The position numbers and the translations under genes were made by a program. A DNA stretch of 59,121 nt, from contig NW_005434588.1 in assembly GCF_000315625.1 (NCBI RefSeq), positions 224,558 through 283,678 on the forward strand, written 5' to 3'. Each line of letters opens with the position of its first letter. Positions within the stretch are counted from its first letter, which is position 1. Shown piece by piece: positions 35,004 through 53,453 of the stretch. The stretch is from Guillardia theta CCMP2712 (Eukaryota > Cryptophyceae > Pyrenomonadales > Geminigeraceae). The notes beneath the pieces are model-generated. The model had not been told where the DNA came from. It did not search any database and saw only the letters and a list, made by a program, of their open reading frames with translations.

Positions 35004-36685
35004 ATGGCGCGATCGTATTCCCCCATCCTCTCCGCCTGCCTCCTCCTCCTCCTCCCCGCCTCCTCCTTCTCTTTCCTCTCCCTCCAGTCTCCCTCCTGCC
35101 TGCGGGCCCTCCCGCATCGCCAGACCCCCGCATACTCTGCGATCCCCTCGGCTCCGTCTGGGACTCTCCATGGATCCCTGCGCGTCATGCGGACGGCCCG
35201 CGGCGGCTGCTCATCCATGAAGATGGAGGACAAGAACTCTGGCTACAGGCAGGATGAAATCCCTCGTTTCCAGGTGAGCACGCACCCCCTGCGCTCTTGC
35301 TGCTGATCCTCCTCCCCCAGAGCCCTCCGCCCATGTCCAAGGCCCAGGAAGCGATGCTGAAGAGCGTGCTGGAGAAGGCGAAGACGAGCAAGAAGATCAA
35401 GAGGGTTGAGTTCAAGACGCAAGTCAAGTCGATGTGCAAGGTTGAAGATAACGACGTCGCTGAGAACGTGACCTTGGGGACGTGAGTGTGACATGGCTGC
35501 TGTGCTGAACCTCGTATTCACCGATGCTCTTGCAGATACATGACGCTCCCTGCCGAGCAGTGGATCACTCTGGACGACAACTACATCCAGAGGCTGGATG
35601 ATGGAAGCAACCCGGATGATGTCAAGTACAGGTTCACCCTCCCCCTCAAGCCCATGATGCAGGTACTCCTCCTCTCATCGCCCTGCTCAATGCTGATTCC
35701 CTCCCCTTCAGCTTCCTCTCACGGCAACATGTGACGTGAGCGTGCACGTCGACAAGAAGAAGCAGCAGCTGAGACTCGAGGCTTGCGGAGCTCGTCTGAG
35801 AGCATCGACGGCGGAGGAGGACGCCTCCCCGGTCCGATCTCCCTTCACCTCACCTTCCCTTTTTTTCCCGCCCCGTCCTCCTCCATTTGCTCCCTCCTCC
35901 TCTACCCTCCTCGATTGCGACGCCCTAACTCACTCGATTCATCCCCTTCATCCCTCCCTCCCTCCCTCTCTCCCCTCCCCTCCCCTCCCCTCCTCTCCCC
36001 TCCCCCCCGCCTTTCCACTCGCTCACGTGCGGATTCTTCAGGCGCCTGCAAACGCTGCCAACATGTCCATGGCTCCTCCCAACATCCCCCCTAACTTCAC
36101 CGAGTCCATCGAGAAAGCTGATCTGCAGATGGGGTTCAAGACCCTGATCAAGTGGAAGGAGGGCAAGGATGCTTCATCGCAGGGCCAGCTCGACCTCTCT
36201 GCCGAAGTCGATGTTGCCATCACCTTCCCTCCTCCTCTCTCCCTCCTCCCCGGGTTTCTTCTCCGCCAGGCGTGCGGGCTGGTACTCAAGGCTGCTTCCT
36301 CCACCATCCTCCCGAGGTTCGGGCAGCTCGTCGCTGAGGACTACAGGAGGTGGTCGAGGAACGAGCCCAGGTGATGTGCTTCCAACCTTGCCTTCGCCTT
36401 TTCCAGCCTACCCTTCTCATGCACTTCACTCGCTCACTCTTCCACCCACTCGCTCACCCCTCGTTCCCTCACTGGCTCACTGGCTCACTCACTCACTTTC
36501 CCCTTACTCCTCTACCCCTCTCTCTCCCCTTGCTCTTTCTCCCTCCTCGTTCGCATCTGACTCTCCCTGTCTTGCGCCTCAGGGTCGGAGGTTCGCTAGC
36601 TGCTCCGTCCTTTGCTCAACAGCTGGAGGAGGATCCTTACTACGCTTCGAGCCTGACCATCAAGCCGACGCCAACGAAAGATTGA
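35004..36685 (+). CDS. Plastid-targeted DUF1997-like protein
   Basis: Six exons: 35004..35273, 35321..35481, 35536..35662, 35712..35831, 36042..36370, 36583..36685; phases fit; 369 residues. Signal peptide ILSACLLLLLPASS is followed by F (FSFLSL), then an Arg/Ser/Ala-rich transit region to about residue 75. The mature part has YMTLPAEQWITLDDNYIQRLDDG, FTLPLKPMMQ, CDVSVHVDKKKQQLRLEACGARLR, and LDLSAEVDVAITFPPPLSLLPGFL followed by LPRFGQLVAEDYRRW. This is the characteristic layout of the DUF1997 family of plastid and cyanobacterial proteins (lipid-binding-like beta fold, then a conserved L...DY.RW end). Biochemical role unknown. The exact family name rests on remembered motif layout, so I keep it moderate; plastid targeting is well supported. 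Confidence 0.75.
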
Positions 36686-37068
36686 GTCGCAAGCTGACAG
36701 ACCGCAAGGAGTGCTGTACATTAAACTCTAGGAGCAAGAGGGCGAGAAAGGGGAGGGAGGACAAGGAAGGTTCGTCTGATACAAGAGGAGGAAGAGGGAA
36801 GTGAAAAAGGGGAGAAATGCCGCGCGTTATCTCGAACCCCGTGATCTGCATACTCAGAGTTTCCATTGTAGCCTTGACTATGTAACATTCATTGAAAGTT
36901 GATTGTTCATCAGAGGAACGGAGGAAGAGAGGAGGAAGGAAGAAGTCAGTGGAAGGCAAAGGAAGGGTGGGGCTGGGTGCCAGTGGGCTGTAGGGATCAT
37001 CCAGCTCATGAAAGGTGATGAGCAAGAGAAAAAATCTAACACTTGACAAGAAAACAGTCTTCGTCCCT
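36686..37068. other. Convergent 3' intergenic spacer
   Basis: Between two convergent stops. Purine-rich 36720-36810, otherwise ordinary; probably the two 3' UTRs. No gene or repeat island seen. Confidence 0.6.
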
Positions 37069-39842
37069 TCACCACTGCAAGTCCGCCTCTTCTAACTCTT
37101 CCTCACTTTCCCCTTCCATCTCAGGTTCCCCCGGGAGCGGCATGGCGAGCGCATTGCGAGCGACATTGGAAACGTCGAGACAGTAGGCGAGTTGCTTCCA
37201 AACCTGTCGATGAGGTAAATGAAAGAAAAGGGGGCGATTGGAGGGAAAGGGGGTAGGGGGGGCAGAGAGAGACAGCGAGGAGACCTGAGGAGCCGCTGGA
37301 TGAGACAGCACGAGCCGAGCTGCTTGCTCTCCTTCATATCTGCATACCTCCCTATACTCTCTCGATATCACTTTGATCATCTTCCTCCCTGGGGTCAAGC
37401 AACGTCATGGGAGAGCGGAGGCGACACGTCAGGCTTCACCAGAAGGAGCTTGAATGAGCTGGCGGACAGAACGAGCAGCTTCAGTGAGCTTCTCTTCCTC
37501 CGGAACCTGACGGACAAGGGAAGTAGATTCGGGTCAGAGTCTCCGTCCCCTCCACTCCTACGGCAGCTCACCAGGTACGCCAAAGTATGAAGGAACCCCG
37601 CGGCGAAGATGATCCAGAGGGGACCAGAGTTCTGAGAGGAAGGGTGAGGAGGGCAGGGCTGCCAACATGTATCGCAAGGACCTGAGGTGGCAGGATCCTC
37701 TTGAACTTCTCGCACGTCCTCTTGAACGGCCCGCAGCCCTTCCACACTGTAAGCAACCAATGTCCTCCTCCCTCCAGCAAACCTCGAGGAGGGAGATAGT
37801 GATGAGCCCCAGCCCCCACATGTCGTTACACATCATTCTCTTGCCAGAGATCAGCGAAGTGCTCGACAGCGGGTCGTTTGTCAGCATTTTCGTCGTCGCT
37901 CTCGTTAGGGCCGGCAAGTCTCCCAGCCAGAAGTTCTCGCCGATCTTCATCACGTTTGCCATCTTGACATCACCATGCGCCACACCACAGGCATGCAGAC
38001 ATCTGCCATTGACAAGTTAAGTGACATAGGAAATCCTTGCCCTTCAATGCGCCACCTGAGCGCCTGGCCAACATCGTGTACCACACGGACAGGGATATCT
38101 TCCGGAGCTCCCGATTGCCATTCAGACCGCGACAGGGAAGCGAGATCTGACGATCCAAGATCGAAGACAGTGCATAACAAACGGACAGCTCGAGTTTCTC
38201 CACCGGGATTCTTGACTTCTCCTCCTCCTTCTTGTCCACACAGTACATCTGCTAACTCCCTCCCGCGAACCCTCCGCGTCCTAGATTTTTGTCAAGCTTG
38301 AGTGTTGATCCAGGAATCGAAAAGAATGCAAACCTGTCTGCATCTGTTATGGTGTCATTTTCCTTCTCTGGCAGCACTGGCACGTCAATGCGATGCCAAA
38401 ACCATGCTCGTGGTGTCAAGATCTTTGATTCTGTCCGATCTTCCTCTGTTCCTGCACACACGACACCTCCTCGATGTCCTGTTGACCTACAGCAGGCATC
38501 AGCAACGGAATTTGCAAGGCTGGAAGCACGCAACCTTCGAAGAAGTCGGTTCCTGTGCTTAAGGACATGCTTCGAGAAAGCCTGGTTGTGCATGAGCCAA
38601 AACATGAAACAGTACACGAAGGAAAACGGTAAGCGCTGACACCTGTAGTGTCGGCTCTTGGTAACACTTCACAACTGCAGTGTCGTTCCAACTTTCATGA
38701 GAATAGTTGGTAGCCATTGCTCGGTCAGCTCCCATCACCGCTGCGGGGCGATCCGTAGCAACCGATCGAGCAGCTCGCACACCAAACATCTCCAGAACCA
38801 TGTGGAACGCCAACCATGCTGCTGCGTCCACCTAAGAACTCAACACTCAGGAGGTGAGAAGCATCTCATGTTTGCAAGCAACCTGATTCTTCATGGGCTC
38901 TAGGCGGTAGGCGACCTTATACTCCTTGTCTAGAAGTACGCACGCAAACCCTCCCCTTGAGTGATCAGGAGGAGTCGAAGTACCGTGAGCAGTGTTCCTC
39001 CAGTTCAGCATCTCCATCATCCTGACCTTGAATGCAGACACACAACCATCCATCTCATGATCTAGCCGTAACTTCTCCTCTTCCAGTTGCATCTTCTGCT
39101 TGTCTGAGACAAACGCATTCTCTTTCTCCTGCCGACGTAGCTTCACTGCTGCTGTTGACAGCTTCTTAACGCGATCGATCAGAAACTCCATTCCACATCC
39201 ATCCTTAGTCACTCCACTCATTGGGTCCCCATCCATACTCGGCACTGACATCGCAGCGCCAACAGAGCTCTCGCCTCCACGAATCCCTTCGCCCTTAACG
39301 GAACCATTCTGATTGTCACCAGACGCATCGAGGTCATGAGACCCTGAGACAAGCTCTTCATTTCTTGCAGCTTCATCCCCCCCTCTTGTTTGCTTCTCCT
39401 CCCCCTCCCCCACGATGTCTCCGAAATCACCGGCTGTCTTGACTCGCTGCCGTTTGCTTAACGGATCTGCCATGCACACTTTTTCAACAAAGGGGGAGCG
39501 GGATGGCAATATCAAATCACCTTGATCAAGGCCTCCTCGAAGCTTCAATCTTGGGTTCAAACATCTCAAGATGCTCTTGATGTTGTGATACTGTAGTGCC
39601 TTGGGTTTACAGGCGACGTCTGAACCTTCAGGGGTTTCGCCTTTGCAATGCGCGAGCTTCAACTCTGAGGGGATATGATTTGAACCAAACTGCTTTGCGT
39701 CCAGAGATCTCCACCAATCCATGCCTTGACCAGCATGTGATAGTCCAGGCACACTTTCTGGAATGCTCATGAGCGCCATCACAACAACCAGCACATGCGG
39801 CAGCAGCTGCAATGGCCGAGGCTCGAAAAACAAAGTGGACAT
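37069..39842 (-). CDS. Divergent protein kinase with membrane/secretory N-terminus; in-frame TAG near the glycine loop
   Basis: Proposed exons (minus): 38883..39842, 38643..38831, 38255..38581, 38152..38248, 38056..38098, 37783..38002, 37682..37738, 37572..37631, 37440..37506, 37348..37388, 37069..37203; roughly 730 residues. The N-terminus is hydrophobic (LLPHVLVVVMALM). A coiled coil follows (KLSTAAVKLRRQEKENAF...MQLEEEKLRLD). Kinase domain: LKLDKNLGRGGFAGG (glycine loop), ALR-CLHACGVAHGDVKMANVM (catalytic loop with D, K and N present), FWLGDLPAL where DFG is expected, and CNDMWGLGLITI. The C-lobe is completed by GCGPFKRTCEKF and VPEEEKLTEAARSVRQLI. Phases fit except that the frame runs into TAG at 38252-38254, between GGS and MYCVDKKEEE. 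No normal-size intron removes it in phase. DLP replacing DFG suggests altered catalysis. Gene firm, function unknown, integrity doubtful. Confidence 0.65.
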
Positions 39843-40630
39843 GCCTTATGAGTCCCCAGAGGTCGGATGCCAAGAAAGATCAGCTAGAGTTAATTGATGG
39901 AGCGATCATGATGGGAATTCAAGGTTGGTTCTTGCTCCAGCTGTGCTGTGCTTCCCCTGCCAGCCCCTTCCCACCAGGCGCGGGATCGATGCGACCCAAC
40001 CACGATGGAAGGGATTTAACAGTGAGTGAGATTTCGACGAGGAAACAGAGGAGAGGAACAGTGAGGGAGGAGGAGGCTGGAGAGAGTGAAGGTGCGAGGA
40101 GGTTCAAAACTTGGCGACTGCAGTCTCCTGCTTGAGCAGCAGGCAACGGATCAGCAGAACCATTCCCGCGGCGGCCTCTGGGAAGAGAGCGGAGAGGAGG
40201 ACGAAAAAGGGGGGTGGGGGGATATAATTCATGTTTCCTCCAGGGTAGGTAGTCTGATCTTGTGTAAGGGGGGTGTCAGTGTGATCAGACACGGGGTACT
40301 TTATGTTCAAATTATAAACCACCGGTGTTGCCAATTTCAGAAGTGGCTGTAAGGATGTGAAACTTCAGGGGTGGTATATAATTAAGGGTGGGTAGTCAAA
40401 TCATCATGGAGGTCACAGAAGGGGGTGAGAAGAGCATGCTTGTCCCTCATCCCATCTCGTGGCGGCTGAGATCACAGTGAGTCATCGGACCGGGATACAA
40501 GAACGGTAGTCGGCTGGCGGCGGCGGCCGGGCCGGGCCCGGGGGCCGCCGCCGCAGAGTCGGCCGGGCCCGGGCGGGCTAGGCTACCGTAGCTCAGTGGC
40601 AGGTCTAAATCCTGGCCCGTTTTTGACGCC

Positions 40631-40781
40631 CGGGCTCCCGGAGTCCGAGGCTCCCCGGGCCCGCCGGGGACTCGGATGCCGAGACGGTCGGGCTCGGGCT
40701 CAGCCCCCCGGGCCGGCGGAACTTGCAGTGCGGTCCGAGTCCCCGGCGGGCCCCGGGGGAGCCTCGGACTCCGGGAGCCCG
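40631..40781. repeat. GC-rich inverted repeat, 47-48-bp arms
   Basis: Left arm 40631-40677 begins CGGGCTCCCGGAGTCCGAGG. The right arm 40734-40781 is its reverse complement with one extra base in the G/C run. The loop is 56 bp. It could form a long, very stable hairpin. Confidence 0.9.
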
Positions 40782-40959
40782 GCCGTACTACGGACAATCA
40801 CGGACGAAACAACTGCCAGAGCCTAGGCTCGCCGTTTAGTACGTGACCGTCAAAGTTAAGTTGCCATGGAAAATCAGCACGCACTGCAGTGTAACGTGGT
40901 GACTCAGTGACCGTTGGCCGCGATGATCAGTGATGCTAGTACTAAGTGAGCGACAGTGT

Positions 40960-41004
40960 CCTGATTGTCCTCGTACTGATTTTTAACTTAACTTTGAGTA
41001 AAGA
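40960..41004 (-). repeat. Dispersed 45-bp motif, copy (full)
   Basis: Carries CTGATTGTCCTCGTACTGAT followed by the reverse complement of AAGTTAAGTTAAAAATCAG and TTTACTCA. It is identical over about 44 bp to the copy at 41075-41118, 115 bp away. Confidence 0.9.
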
Positions 41005-41074
41005 AGTGGGTACGTGAGCCTGATCACCCGACCGGGGCGTGACTACAGTGTCAGGGCCAAGCCTCCTCGACTCT

Positions 41075-41118
41075 CCTGATTGTCCTCGTACTGATTTTTA
41101 ACTTAACTTTGAGTAAAG
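41075..41118 (-). repeat. Dispersed 45-bp motif, copy (full)
   Basis: Second perfect copy in the same orientation. Flanks differ, so only the motif and not a longer block is repeated. Confidence 0.9.
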
Positions 41119-41416
41119 ACTTGAAGTCTCAAGAGTCGTACCGTACGGTCCGCCGGGCCGGCTCCGAGTGCCGCCGTAGGCGGGAAAGTTTCGGTTTGTG
41201 GGGAGGAGAGACAGGCAGCATGGGGAGAAGGCCGGGCGAGAGAGCGTTGTACATAAGATGCAGGAGTGATCGTGGTAGATAAGATGCAGGAGAGATTCTG
41301 GTAGATAGGATGAAAAAGCAACAAGACAGGACACGGTATGCAAGAACCATCGCGGTAAACTTGAGAGAATGACAGGCATGTTGTAAGAGGAACGAAGCGC
41401 TGTTCGACAAACGAAG

Positions 41417-44400
41417 ATGAATTTCTTCCGAAGAAAGGAAACAAAAACTGACAATGCAGAAAGGAAAGACATGATTCCTCCCGAGCCGCAAGATAACCCA
41501 AACCCGAACAGGAAACTTGAAATTACAATTATCTCAGCAAGACACCTTCCGAAGATGGACATGATGGGGAGCTGCGATCCTTTCTGCGTGGTGGAGTTCG
41601 AGGGGCAGGAGGAGCAGACGAGCGTGGTGAAGAACTCCTACTCGGCAGACTGGCAGGAGAGCTTCAGCTTCGGGGTACGGGACGTAGGGCAGGGGGTCGG
41701 GGGGCTACGGGTACGGCTGGTAGACTGGGACCGGGTAGGGAACAACGACGAGATCGGGGAGGCAGAGCTGGAGGGGAGCCTGATGAGCCGGGTAGTACGG
41801 GCGGACGTGGGGTGGGAGGGGGAGTGCACGCTGGAGGTATCGCGGGAGGGGAAGGCGGTAGTAGGGCAGGACAAGAAGCGGACGGTGGTCACGCTCAAGT
41901 GCAAGGTGCTAGACGAAGCTCTGGTGTTGAACCCGCCGGAGCCGTCGGAGGAGGCGAAGGGAGGGCGGCGGCTGGAGGTAACGGTCGTGTCGACGCGGCA
42001 CCTTCCGAAGATGGACATGATGGGGAGCTGCGATCCTTTCTGCGTGGTGGAGTTCGAGGGGCAGGAGGAGCAGACGAGCGTGGTGAAGAACTCCTACTCG
42101 GCAGACTGGCAGGAGAGCTTCAGCTTCGGGGTACGGGACGTAGGGCAGGGGGTCGGGGGGCTACGGGTACGGCTGGTAGACTGGGACCGGGTAGGGAACA
42201 ACGACGAGATCGGGGAGGCAGAGCTGGAGGGGAGCCTGATGAGCCGGGTAGTACGGGCGGACGTGGGGTGGGAGGGGGAGTGCACGCTGGAGGTATCGCG
42301 GGAGGGGAAGGCGGTAGTAGGGCAGGACAAGAAGCGGACGGTGGTCACGCTCAAGTGCAAGGTGCTTGCGGGGGAGTCGCTCTACTATCCGCCGGAGCCG
42401 TCGGAGGAGGCGAAGGGAGGGCGGCGGCTGGAGGTAACGGTCGTGTCGACGCGGCACCTTCCGAAGATGGACATGATGGGGAGCTGCGATCCTTTCTGCG
42501 TGGTGGAGTTCGAGGGGCAGGAGGAGCAAACGAGCGTGGTGAAGAACTCCTACTCGGCAGACTGGCAGGAGAGCTTCAGCTTCGGGGTACGGGACGTAGG
42601 GCAGGGGGTCGGGGGGCTACGGGTACGGCTGGTAGACTGGGACCGGGTAGGGAACAACGACGAGATCGGGGAGGCAGAGCTGGAGGGGAGCCTGATGAGC
42701 CGGGTAGTACGGGCGGACGTGGGGTGGGAGGGGGAGTGCACGCTGGAGGTATCGCGGGAGGGGAAGGCGGTAGTAGGGCAGGACAAGAAGCGGACGGTGG
42801 TCACGCTCAAGTGCAAGGTGCTTGCCGGGGAGTCACTTTTCTATCCGCCGGAGCCGTCGGAGGAGGCGAAGGGAGGGCGGCGGCTGGAGTTATCATATGT
42901 TTCATTTTTTCATTTTCCTTCGTTGGTTTCTTGTCATTCTCTTGAATTGTCTTGTGTGTATGAATATGACAATTCTCTTTGGATTTCACGGTTACCCGAG
43001 CAGGGTTCTTCATGTGTTGTTCACTCTTTTCTAGTGAGTGATTGCACACATGGAGCCCGTCCGCTCGTGTTTTCATTGCTTCTTCGCTCTGCAGCTGGAC
43101 CCTCTGTTCTTGGAACTTGTGCGTTTTCAATGGCCAATGTTGGATCTGTGTTGTCAGCACCGAATGGATGGAGCGGAACCGCGCATATGTATTTCAAGAA
43201 GGTGGGATCAGCGCAGGATGACCAGTTTGTTGTTGGAGAGGATGGTCTTTATACATGCGTCATCTTAAGGGTCCAAGTGTTCAACAGCTTGATCGAAGAT
43301 GCTTCGCGCTTTGTTTTGAAGGTCTGTGTGAAAGAGGCGGTGCTGAGAACGGTTCTCAAAGACTTGGACGCAAACAACTATGTAGCTGTTGGTGTCGAGT
43401 CGCCTATTTCCAAGACAGTGAAAGTTACGTCATACAAGAAAAATGCCGAAATTGTTCAATGGAATCATGGCAGAGGAGAAGAGTTCGTGTTTGAGCTGGT
43501 ATGTCTACCTCATTGCTAACCTTGTATCCTGATGAAAATCCGTCCTGTAGAGAACAAATCAAGAGACTCTTGTTGTCTCCTTGTATCTCAAAATCATTTC
43601 TTCACAACAAACCAAGGCCGAGGAGTATGCTAGGGCAACGCTGATTGTACCGTTGCCCCACGACATTGTGAAGGACCAATCAACATCGCATGAAGAGGTC
43701 CTCCTCTGGACAAGCACTCACGGCATGCCTCTCCATCCTTTTCATCCCTTGACTTCATTGCAGGAACCTTGGAGGAAAGCGCAGCAGATCACGTTCGAGT
43801 TCACTTCATGGCTCAGAAAGGGACCAAAGCTCATTATTCTCACCATCAAGTTTTCAGCAACAAGGCATTTGGCAGCTTGTACCGGGGAAATTTGAAAATC
43901 CCCAAGAAGGACAGGCTCCAGGCCTCGACTCCACTTCTCATGTCGAACAAAGAGGAGGATACAGCTTCGCGTCTGAAATCTTCGGAGGAACCTTGGGCTC
44001 TTCGTGAGGTTTCAAAGTCATACACAGCACCGGATTTTCTGGAGTACGTTGACGGACCAGGTGCTGTGTAGCGTCTTTCATGCTCTTGGTTTCATTGTTG
44101 AAACTCTCACAGTTTGGAGACGAGGGAATGGAGAGGTGCTTGTAGGAAGAGATGTGCAACCGTATGTTGGCATGGAGGTGGTGCTGTCAAGGTAAATAGC
44201 TCGTTCGCTGCTGTTGAAATGTGACGCATCGTGTTCGCGTGCAGGCAAGCAAGAAGATTTTTCCAAGAGCAGGGCATGGTGCAAGCATACTCTGGGCAGA
44301 AAGTCGGCAAAGTTCTGTCTATCCTGGCAGGCTCCAAGAGGACTCTACCCATCAGTCTTCGGGGCAGCCATCTCGGGGCTTCTTGTCAGGTTGAAAGCTG

Positions 44401-44650
44401 AGGTGAACTTGCCTTGTGCTTTCTGACATTCCTGCAGGTGTTGTGGGGTGAGACCGATACAATCTCCACGTGCTCCATAGGCTTTCAAGACCGCTTCGAC
44501 CTCGTCCCTGCCGAGGTGAGCTCAGTAGAAAGCACCGCACTGACGGAACCTTCTCACCCTGCTCCTCTTCTTCAGAGCGATGCGAGACTGAGGACTTGGC
44601 CGAAGGACAGCGTCAGGGTGCAAGCGATCTCGTCAGCGGGGCTCGTGTGA
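41417..44650 (+). CDS. Tandem C2-domain protein with near-identical repeats
   Basis: Seven exons: 41417..43498, 43551..43697, 43775..44060, 44113..44191, 44245..44389, 44438..44515, 44576..44650; phases fit; about 963 residues. Exon 1 holds three C2 domains. Each has LPKMDMMGSCDPFCVVEFEG, VVKNSYSADWQESFSFGV and RLVDWDRVGNNDEIGEAEL, with the Ca2+-binding Asp residues in place (DMMGSCD, DWDRVGNND). They repeat with a period of exactly 456 bp (152 residues). A fourth C2-like region (about 42890-43500; LEDxx replaced by SRLPEQ, VQWNHGRGEEFVFEL, ETLVVSLYLK) is diverged and lacks clear Ca2+ sites. The C-terminal exons (HVRVHFMAQKGTKAHYS; LVGRDVQPYVGMEVVLS; VGKVLSILAGSKRTLPI; FDLVPAE) are unrecognised. 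Likely a Ca2+-dependent phospholipid-binding protein. Exon 3 must use the AG at 43774 rather than the CAG at 43763 to keep frame. Confidence 0.85.
41543..42890 (+). repeat. 456-bp intragenic tandem repeat (C2 units)
   Basis: Identity starts at 41543, 41999 and 42455 (same base offset) and continues 46 bp into a fourth unit before breaking abruptly at about 42890. Units 2 and 3 differ by a single noticed base inside the domain (CAG/CAA at 42528) plus a few linker bases. Unit 1 has a diverged leader. Confidence 0.95.
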
Positions 44651-44982
44651 GGGTTTCTGCATCCCTCTGCCTGTTGCGACTTTGATGTGCTGGCCGTAAG
44701 GGCTGCTCATGAAGGTGAAGGACTTCCGATAAGAATACGAGCTAGGCACAAGGAGTAAGGGATATTCTGCTACTGAAGCAGTACCCGCTACTATAGTCAC
44801 TGTATGCCAAGTATAGGTTCAACCAGTCACTAAGACTCTGCCGCTGGTGCGAAATGTGCATTGTGACTAGCTTATACATGCCAAAACAAGTCGCGGCGTC
44901 TTTTAGCAAACACGTCGATATTGAATGGCTCGGATTTTATTGACTAGCTTCACCAGCCGGTCTGCCACAACCAAATCGATTT
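44651..44982. other. Convergent spacer between C2 gene and GAPDH
   Basis: Ordinary sequence; presumably two 3' UTRs. No island or repeat seen. Confidence 0.6.
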
Positions 44983-46980
<1,998 letters not shown>

Positions 46981-48210
46981 GCTGCCGCGGGACGTCTGTC
47001 GATGTTGGCGGAGGAAGGGGGTCCTGGGGGGAGGCGCTTGAGAACCCCTCAACAGGGTGGGGTACTTTAAAAATGACTTATTATATTAAAACTCACTTAT
47101 TTCCAGATATGACTGTGACGTCGATTTCAGTGACCGTGCCACTATGCGGCCTCCCCGCGGGAGTCGGCGGACCTTCTGGACTCCGGGAGAACGGCCCGGC
47201 CAGCCGGGCTCCGCTACCGGCCCGGCGGGCCGGTCACCTCACTGGGAGTGTGGTGCCGAGGCTCAGCAACCGTCCAAAGCTCTCAGTGCAGGGGCAGCAG
47301 GGCCTCAGTGGCCGCCACAATGAGGCACTACCACTGAGAGCCGGGGTCGGCCCGGCCCGGCAGGATTCCCGGCCAAACGACGGGCCCGGCTGGCGCTTTA
47401 CTGAAAATCAACTAGTGACTTGAAGCATCAAAGGGGCGTAGAGCATGCCGACGAGACGTAGACATAGAATCGATCGAAAAAGAGTCTTTTCATGTCTCGT
47501 TGGTGATGGGATGGGTGGGTAGGGTGGTCTTGTCCGTGATCAATCTAAATGTTTGTACCAGGGGGGGGGGCTGGATGACAGGAGGTAGGGGGTACGATTT
47601 GTACAGGGTGGGGGGGGGTGATAAGCTGACAAAGGACCGGTGGCTGAAGATTTCGAATCGTTCCGGTGGAAGTGTGCGAGGGGTGGTGAGCAAATAGAGG
47701 GGACGCGAAGGGGGTATACATCTAAAGGAAGGTCAGTACCACGTGATGAAGCAGATAGGGGGGTGGGGTGATGAAGGGGAAAGGTAGCAGAGGGATAGGG
47801 GTACTAGAAAAGGGGGTAGGGGTGGGTCGTACAAAGGGATGCAATGAACATCGAAAGGGAAGGAGTCGAGGACACGAGGGGCGGGGATGGGATGGCGAGG
47901 AGGGGAGGGGAGGGGAGGGGAGGGGAGGGGAGGGGAGGGGAGGGGAGGGGAGGGAGAACGAAGGAAGAGGAGGAGTGGAGTGGAGGGGGGGATCGGTGCA
48001 AACAGAGGGAGAGGTAGAGAGGTAGAGAGGTCTGAGACAGGGTTAAACAGGTGCACCAAGACACGGAGTTGAGGAAGGTATGCCACTTGGCAAAGGTTGA
48101 GAGAGGAGCGGGCGATACAGGAAGGGATCATTGTGATGGAATCGGACATGAATGTTTGAGGATTGGGTCTACTCGACAGAGGCATCCAAAGAATCCCATG
48201 GCGCGGGGAG
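46981..48210. promoter_or_regulatory. Divergent intergenic region between GAPDH and ArsJ genes
   Basis: 1,230 bp between the two start codons. 47100-47410 is a GC-rich island (CCGGCCCGGCGGGCCGGTCA, CAGTGCAGG, CACTGAGAG). 47500-47860 is a GGGTGGGTAGGGTGG island. 47896-47952 is a perfect GGGGA array. Core promoters are not recognisable; co-regulation is suggested only by arrangement. Confidence 0.55.
47896..47952. repeat. GGGGA pentanucleotide array
   Basis: About eleven uninterrupted AGGGG copies, between the GAPDH and ArsJ genes. Confidence 0.95.
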
Positions 48211-53395
<5,185 letters not shown>

Positions 53396-53453
53396 ATCAA
53401 AGTATTTCATATATGTACACACGCACTTGCGTCAATCTCAGGGTCTTTAACAT

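Larger units (their letters stand above)
39843..41416. other. Divergent intergenic region with GGGTA and GC islands
   Basis: 40205-40440 is a GGGTAGGTAG/GGGGTGG island. 40480-40810 is a very GC-rich island with a long inverted repeat. 40850-41120 has CAGTGACC words and two full copies of the dispersed 45-bp motif. 41160-41400 is ordinary and probably the C2-protein promoter. No gene recognised. Confidence 0.7.

Noticed and set aside
38152-38281. 22-nt intron removing the in-frame TAG of the kinase
   Set aside because: Too short compared with the 44-nt minimum elsewhere and it shifts the downstream frame.
39812-40135. Plus-strand frame starting MAEARKTKW upstream of the kinase
   Set aside because: Overlaps the kinase start region antisense, lacks motifs, and no splice continuation was found.
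41812-42945. 377-residue Gly/Arg-rich frame overlapping the C2 gene
   Set aside because: Shadow frame of the GC-rich C2 repeats; repeats with the same 456-bp period.
47896-47952. Telomeric repeat
   Set aside because: GGGGA pentamer without the usual TTAGGG or TTTAGGG form; an ordinary microsatellite.
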